Assembly (NCBI GenBank): GCA_964503045.1 | Contig: CAZCZI010000037.1 | Coordinates: 1-64,000 of the forward strand | Length of the DNA stretch: 64,000 bases | Origin: CAYZJR01 sp964503045 | GTDB lineage: Bacteria; Cyanobacteriota; Vampirovibrionia; Obscuribacterales; Obscuribacteraceae | Direction: 5' to 3' | In this document: positions 60,124 through 64,000 of the stretch, piece by piece | How positions within the stretch are numbered: position 1 is the stretch's first letter | Layout: the number at the start of each line of letters is the position of its first letter | Program-made: the position numbers and the translations under genes | Notes under the pieces: generated by a model | The model's database searches: none | What the model was told of the DNA's origin: nothing | The model's input: only the letters and a program-made list of their open reading frames with translations

Positions 60124-61308
60124 GTGACCCTCGAAATCCCTGGATTCAACATACCTCCTGAGGCATCCGATGCACAGTTGGACTCATGCGACGTTTGGGT
60201 GCTGGGCGGCGGCATAAGCGGACTCACGACCGCCATTGTTCTTCAATCGTTTGGACTCAAAGTTGCAATCCTGAGCGATCGAGTCACTACGCAAAACGCG
60301 AAAACGCCTGAACATCCTCACATTCCAACTGGATATGCAATGGCAACGGCTTATCCACACAATTTAAAGGTCAAGAATCTTCTTCACGTATCCGACGCCA
60401 CTCAGAGTGTTTTCGGTGCTTTGGCAAAGATGACGGAACCCGGTGTCGCGATCCACAGAATGTTTGAAGTCTACGAAAATGAGCCCACAGAGGCGGCTCT
60501 GGGTACACGCAGAATGAGATTTCAAACATTTGAGGGAACGCCTCGGACCTTATCGAAATCATTGAATCCCCCGACTCGTCCGGGTGCGGAGTATCTTTGG
60601 GGCTGGCGATTCGAGACCTATTTTGCCGACATGCCGAAGTATCTCTCTTTCTTGTGGGTTCGTTTCTTTAGCAATGGCGGGCATTTTCGGAAGCATCATA
60701 TAAGCTTGAAAGATGGTTTCGCTTCCACCTTGTTTCGCTCGAGCGTGAAGCCACTCATCAACTGCCTCGGCTTGGGTGCGGTAAAAGCCGTTGCTGACAG
60801 AGCACCGGCAACGATTGTTCGAGGCAAACAAGCAATTGCTCTCAACATGCCGATGGTCTTGGACCTCGACGGGGTGCCGCTTGCTTACAACTACACTCCC
60901 ACCGCGAACGTGTTTGCGCGAGGCGATGGGTTGCCGGAATACGTGCACTTCTTCTCTCGCTCCGACGGCTGGATACTCGGGCAAACCCGCGAGCCGGGCA
61001 TCGTGAATGAAGCTGGAGATTGGGTGGGAACTGCAGTCGCTGCCGGCGAAGTAACAATCGGGAATACTTCCATTCCAACACCGATCATTGAACTCAACGA
61101 TACGATCCTGAAGAATTGGATTAATCAAACGATTGATAGGAACACACTTACAGCGCGCGAAGGCCTAAGGTACTATCGAGACCCTGATGACACAGGGGTT
61201 AGGCTCGAGGGTGAAAGCGCAGGTGAAATCCGGCTGGTACACAACTATGGACATGGCGGCTCAGGAATCACGATGTCCTGGGGCTGTGCGTTGGAAGCCG
61301 CAAGAATT
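60124..61308 (+). CDS. D-amino-acid-oxidase-like flavoprotein (3' end lost in gap)
   Basis: Start GTG at 60124, 9 bp after the previous gene. About 395 residues are present before the 100-N gap. FAD motif DVWVLGGGISGLTTAIVLQS (near 20-40). A DAO-type substrate region contains NYTPTANVFARGDGLPEYVH. The C-terminal FAD signature LVHNYGHGGSGITMSWGCAL is almost at the family's natural end, so only a few residues are missing. It oxidises an amino group to an imine, or removes D-amino acids. Fifth and last visible gene of the operon; the gap may hide more. Confidence 0.85.
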
Positions 61309-61408
61309 NNNNNNNNNNNNNNNNNNNNNNNNNNNNNNNNNNNNNNNNNNNNNNNNNNNNNNNNNNNNNNNNNNNNNNNNNNNNNNNNNNNNNNNNNNNN
61401 NNNNNNNN
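61309..61408. other. Assembly gap (100 N)
   Basis: Cuts the end of the DAO-like gene. Flanks are not identical (left ends CCGCAAGAATT, right begins GCAGAAAATGC), so real sequence of unknown length is missing, possibly further operon genes. Confidence 0.95.
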
Positions 61409-61481
61409 GCAGAAAATGCAAACTGTACTTTCCATGCCGATTTCCTCTTTTGCTATGTTTTATAGTATCTCAACCAAAGAG

Positions 61482-61530
61482 GAAATGAGACTGAAAGCAA
61501 GGAGCGAACACCCGCTTCCAGCCTCATTTC
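61482..61530. terminator. Long imperfect hairpin between the convergent DAO-like genes
   Basis: GAAATGAG-A-CTG pairs with CAG-C-CTCATTTC, with further AAGC/GCTT pairing and a GC-rich loop. It lies between the two facing flavoprotein genes and is probably a bidirectional terminator. Confidence 0.45.
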
Positions 61531-61686
61531 GTAGGCACCGTGTCCCTGATAAAGCGCAAAAGCGCAGTGCGAAAGACCTGCCGCAGCGAGGTCAGAGCAC
61601 AGCATGCAAGGGCAAATTCACATTAGAATTTGCGCCAAGCACGCCAATCCTCAGACCTGACTGAACGGCAGCCACATTTGGTCGTG

Positions 61687-62646
61687 TTACGCGAGGTAGC
61701 CGGCGATATCGCCAGCGATACCATGCGAGTAGATGTACCCGGCGCCGTCGTGACCGAAGTTGTGGATGAGCAGCCGACCATCAGCCAGCTGTTCCTTTTC
61801 GACACGCGGGCGAGCACGCTCCGGACGAAGAGCGCGGTGAACGCTCAGCACATCCGACAGCTCCACCTTGAAGCCAGGCACCATGCGGCGGCAGCGCTCC
61901 AGGATACCGGCGACGAGATCGGGCTCGACCTCCAGCGACTCCTGATGCTCGTCATAGACGGCGCCGAGCTTGATGTAATCGGCATGCGGCACGATGCACG
62001 CAAGCTTGTTGGGGCCGACATCATCCCACACGACACGGTCAAAGCCGTTGTGCTTGATCTTCACCACCTGCAGGCGAGCGGGAAAGAGCCCCTTGTCACC
62101 CGTGAGGGCGCGGCTACCAAGCGAGGTGCAGTTGACGACGACGTCGAATTCCTTCGGGCAGTCAGCAAAGGAAGTTACTTCGTGCTGCTCAAAGCGACCG
62201 CCGAGTGCCTTCACCTTGCTCACCAGCCACGGCAGGTAAACAGCCGGGTCGATGACAGGCGCCTTGTCGAGAACGTGAGCATCGGCATACTCACTAGAGA
62301 TTTCGCCAGGCTGCGCGTGGCGGAAGGCGGCGAACTTGCCGGCATACCACGGCTCTTCGACAGATGTCGTAAGCTTGAAAATTTTGCGCATCACCACACC
62401 GCTTTCGGCGACGCGAGAGATGCGTTCGAATTCGGCATAACTCTCGAAAGTCCAACGCTCGACACGCGGGTCTTGTGCATCGGAGACCGGGCACCAGACC
62501 GCGTAGGCGTTGAGAGAGGACGGAGGCAGTTGGCCGTCCGGCTCCTTCGACCAGAGAGTCACCGCATGTCCGGCTTGCAGGAGTTTGACAGCGGTGGTGA
62601 GCCCGCTGACGCCTGCGCCGACGATGAGGACGTTCTTCTTACTCAT
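61687..62646 (-). CDS. D-amino-acid-oxidase-family flavoprotein
   Basis: 319 residues, complete. The FAD motif VLIVGAGVSGLTTAVKLLQA opens the protein, then NAYAVWCPVSD, a central CTSLGSRALTGDKGLFPARL segment, PHADYIKLGAV and the C-terminal signature IHNFGHDGAGYIYSHGIAGD. It matches the D-amino-acid/D-aspartate oxidase family more closely than the gene at 60124. It faces the PLP operon and has GC-rich, biased codons unlike it. It may consume an amine or D-amino acid made there, or act independently. Confidence 0.9.
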   Translation of the reverse strand: MSKKNVLIVGAGVSGLTTAVKLLQAGHAVTLWSKEPDGQLPPSSLNAYAVWCPVSDAQDPRVERWTFESYAEFERISRVAESGVVMRKIFKLTTSVEEPWYAGKFAAFRHAQPGEISSEYADAHVLDKAPVIDPAVYLPWLVSKVKALGGRFEQHEVTSFADCPKEFDVVVNCTSLGSRALTGDKGLFPARLQVVKIKHNGFDRVVWDDVGPNKLACIVPHADYIKLGAVYDEHQESLEVEPDLVAGILERCRRMVPGFKVELSDVLSVHRALRPERARPRVEKEQLADGRLLIHNFGHDGAGYIYSHGIAGDIAGYLA

Positions 62647-62802
62647 ATATTGTTCCCTTCGTTTAGGACGCTACAGATTGGCTCCAGCTGTGACAACAGA
62701 CTGAAGCGTTTCAGAACTTTGCGGTTGATTCGGTAAGCCGTTTCGTAGTCGATATCGAGGTTCGACTATGAAAACCGGCTCATCGAGTGAAGTTTCACTG
62801 TT

Positions 62803-62991
62803 TCAAATTGCTGCGAACGCCGGCGCGATGTTTCGCACAAAACGGGTTGCATTCGCATCGGATGACACCACATGAGACACCACCAAGAAGGCCTGCGGCT
62901 CTCGAATCGTCGTAATGACGAAGTAATTGCGCGAGTCAGAGGTTAAAACCTGGTATGTAGTTGGTGAATCCGTCTTGAGAAACAGTAAAAG
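62803..62991 (-). pseudogene. Possible C-terminal remnant of a secreted protein
   Basis: After an in-frame stop, 62 codons read without interruption to the TGA at 62803: TDSPTTYQVLTSDSRNYFVI, then TTIREPQAFLVVSHVVSSDA, then NATRFVRNIAPAFAAI. The strand pattern followed by a closing helix (ATRFVRNIAPAF) looks like a protein C-terminus, but no start or upstream part can be found. Low confidence. Confidence 0.25.
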
Positions 62992-63137
62992 TTAGACATC
63001 TGAATTTACTTAAGGCACAATCTCGAATTCAAACAACGACATAGACTTCGGGTGCTTCTGATACAAACCCGGTTAGCGTAACTGGACTATCTTGAGAACC
63101 ATCGTGAGCCGCATTGTGAGCTGCAGTCAATGTACGC

Positions 63138-64000
63138 TCAATTGTGGCTCCCGGAGCGCTTCTTTGCCGGTGCGGATTTTCTCTTATTAGACGATATTCC
63201 AGAAACACCGACCGGGAACGACGGAAAGGTCACCGCCGGAATCTTTCCCAACGACCCGTAATAGCCGGCACGTTGCCCATAGGTCACAGCAAATAGCGGA
63301 TTGATTGAATGCAGTTTTATAATCTCCCGCTCTACAGCCTTCTGATTTCCCAGCCTCGCCTGACACGCTGCCAGCAACAGGTGCGAGTTCGGATGTTGCG
63401 GCCATAGTTTGGTGTTCTGTTCCAACAGTGCCACAGCTTTTGAGTAGTGCCCCTTTTCAGACTCTTCAGAAGCAATCATGTGAGTTGCATAATATTTGAG
63501 CATGGGTCCAGGATTTTTTTTGAGCAACACCGAAAAATCCGATGGATTAGACTGTGTGCCCGAAAAATCAGAGATAGCCCCGCGCAAAAACAAAATCGAC
63601 AAGTCGTTTGGATTAGCCTTCAAAAGCTGAGCGAACAGCGCCTTCGAGTCGGCCAGAAAGTCCCAGGCCTGGTCTTCTTCATGGCGAGACTTGTACGCAC
63701 CGAACTTCGCTCCAAGAAGCCATGCTTCCAAAGGCTTCGGCGGATTCTGCGAAAGCCCGGTATCAAAGTCGTTTATTGCCGCTTGGCTGTTGCCTGCAAG
63801 AACATGCAGCAGTCCTCGCGCCAAAAACAAGGCAGAACGATGGGGAGCATCAGGAATCATGTAAGTGCATTCGGCAATGCCGGTTTCCTGCGTGTGCACG
63901 ATCAAAAGTGCTTGCACCTCAATAAAATACGGCGCCATCATATTCGGTATCAGTCTACTGGCTTCAGCTGCATCACTGATCGCGTCATCACGCTGATTAT
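63138..64000 (-). CDS. TPR-type repeat protein, cut by window edge
   Basis: At least 287 residues. The frame stays open to the right edge (reading ...DAISDAAEASRLIPN before the first internal ATG at 63941), so the true start lies outside. TPR-like units: ALFLARGLLHVLAGNSQAAI, then NDFDTGLSQNP; SEKGHYSKAVALLEQNTKLW; HLLLAACQARLGNQKAVERE. The tail is basic and Ser-rich (SSNKRKSAPAKKRSGSHN). Probably a scaffold protein like the other TPR proteins in the window. Confidence 0.7.
   Translation of the reverse strand, partial: NQRDDAISDAAEASRLIPNMMAPYFIEVQALLIVHTQETGIAECTYMIPDAPHRSALFLARGLLHVLAGNSQAAINDFDTGLSQNPPKPLEAWLLGAKFGAYKSRHEEDQAWDFLADSKALFAQLLKANPNDLSILFLRGAISDFSGTQSNPSDFSVLLKKNPGPMLKYYATHMIASEESEKGHYSKAVALLEQNTKLWPQHPNSHLLLAACQARLGNQKAVEREIIKLHSINPLFAVTYGQRAGYYGSLGKIPAVTFPSFPVGVSGISSNKRKSAPAKKRSGSHN

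Noticed and set aside
63000..63160. Coding-like stretch (minus strand) just after the TPR gene stop, ending in a VYVVV-type string
   Set aside because: Needs a frameshift at the end of an apparently normal basic tail, and no homologue is recognised.

Overview
The 64 kb window is a scaffolded bacterial chromosome fragment. It has four runs of exactly 100 N (17062, 43926, 50205, 61309) and no rRNA or tRNA gene that I could recognise. The gene content suggests a large-genome, environmental Gram-negative-type bacterium. It includes OmpR-type two-component systems whose histidine kinases have one long sensory loop, soluble Hanks-type Ser/Thr kinases, TPR/HEAT/LRV repeat proteins, four tandem Hsp20 genes, a retropepsin-like secreted protein, PPK2 and many unknown Lys/Asp-rich proteins. 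This would fit a non-photosynthetic cyanobacterial relative such as Obscuribacterales (Melainabacteria/Vampirovibrionia). That assignment is inference from gene content and needs a marker-gene or genome comparison.

Layout. 0-10.7 kb: a histidine kinase and a response regulator with overlapping 3' ends, a protein with a zincin motif (HEVAH), an LRV-repeat protein, a four-gene small heat-shock operon whose last member carries a signal anchor, TPR proteins and a retropepsin relic. 10.8-14 kb: a methyltransferase, FAD oxidoreductase and type III polyketide synthase operon, probably making a phenolic or quinone lipid. 14-17 kb: a second two-component pair with a small EF-hand ORF. 17.2-22.5 kb: a leftward block of small membrane proteins, a ClpB-like AAA+ ATPase, a zinc-ribbon protein, an alpha/beta hydrolase and a four-S1-domain protein, bounded on both sides by GTGATCACG repeats. 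23-32 kb: HEAT and membrane proteins, a 3-unit 36-bp repeat, then an operon of a YD-like repeat protein, an EF-hand protein and a Ser/Thr kinase, then a PrsW-like membrane protein.

32.6-35 kb: a tandem pair of unrecognised 360-residue paralogues. 35.8-39.4 kb: an opine-dehydrogenase-like protein, a DUF2520/PanG-like reductase and panC. 39.5-42 kb: a large exported protein with two retropepsin domains. 43.2-47.4 kb: a dephospho-CoA kinase fused to a metallothionein-like Cys cluster, a membrane segment and an outer domain, then PPK2 and a Ser/Thr kinase. 48-53.3 kb: a methyltransferase, a folate-biopterin-type transporter, an OsmC protein, a CNNM/CBS protein and a thioredoxin-like ferredoxin.

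54-61.3 kb is the strongest candidate for an undescribed system. It is a tight five-gene operon combining PLP enzymes of fold types I, II and III (two of them fused in one 929-residue protein) with an SDR and a D-amino-acid-oxidase-like flavoprotein. A second DAO-like gene faces it from 62.6 kb. It looks like a pathway to an unusual amino acid or amino-acid-derived metabolite; the product is unknown.

Two assembly gaps (43926 and 50205) have identical 55-bp flanks. Merging those overlaps restores one intact reading frame at each site, so the CoaE fusion and the transporter are each one gene.
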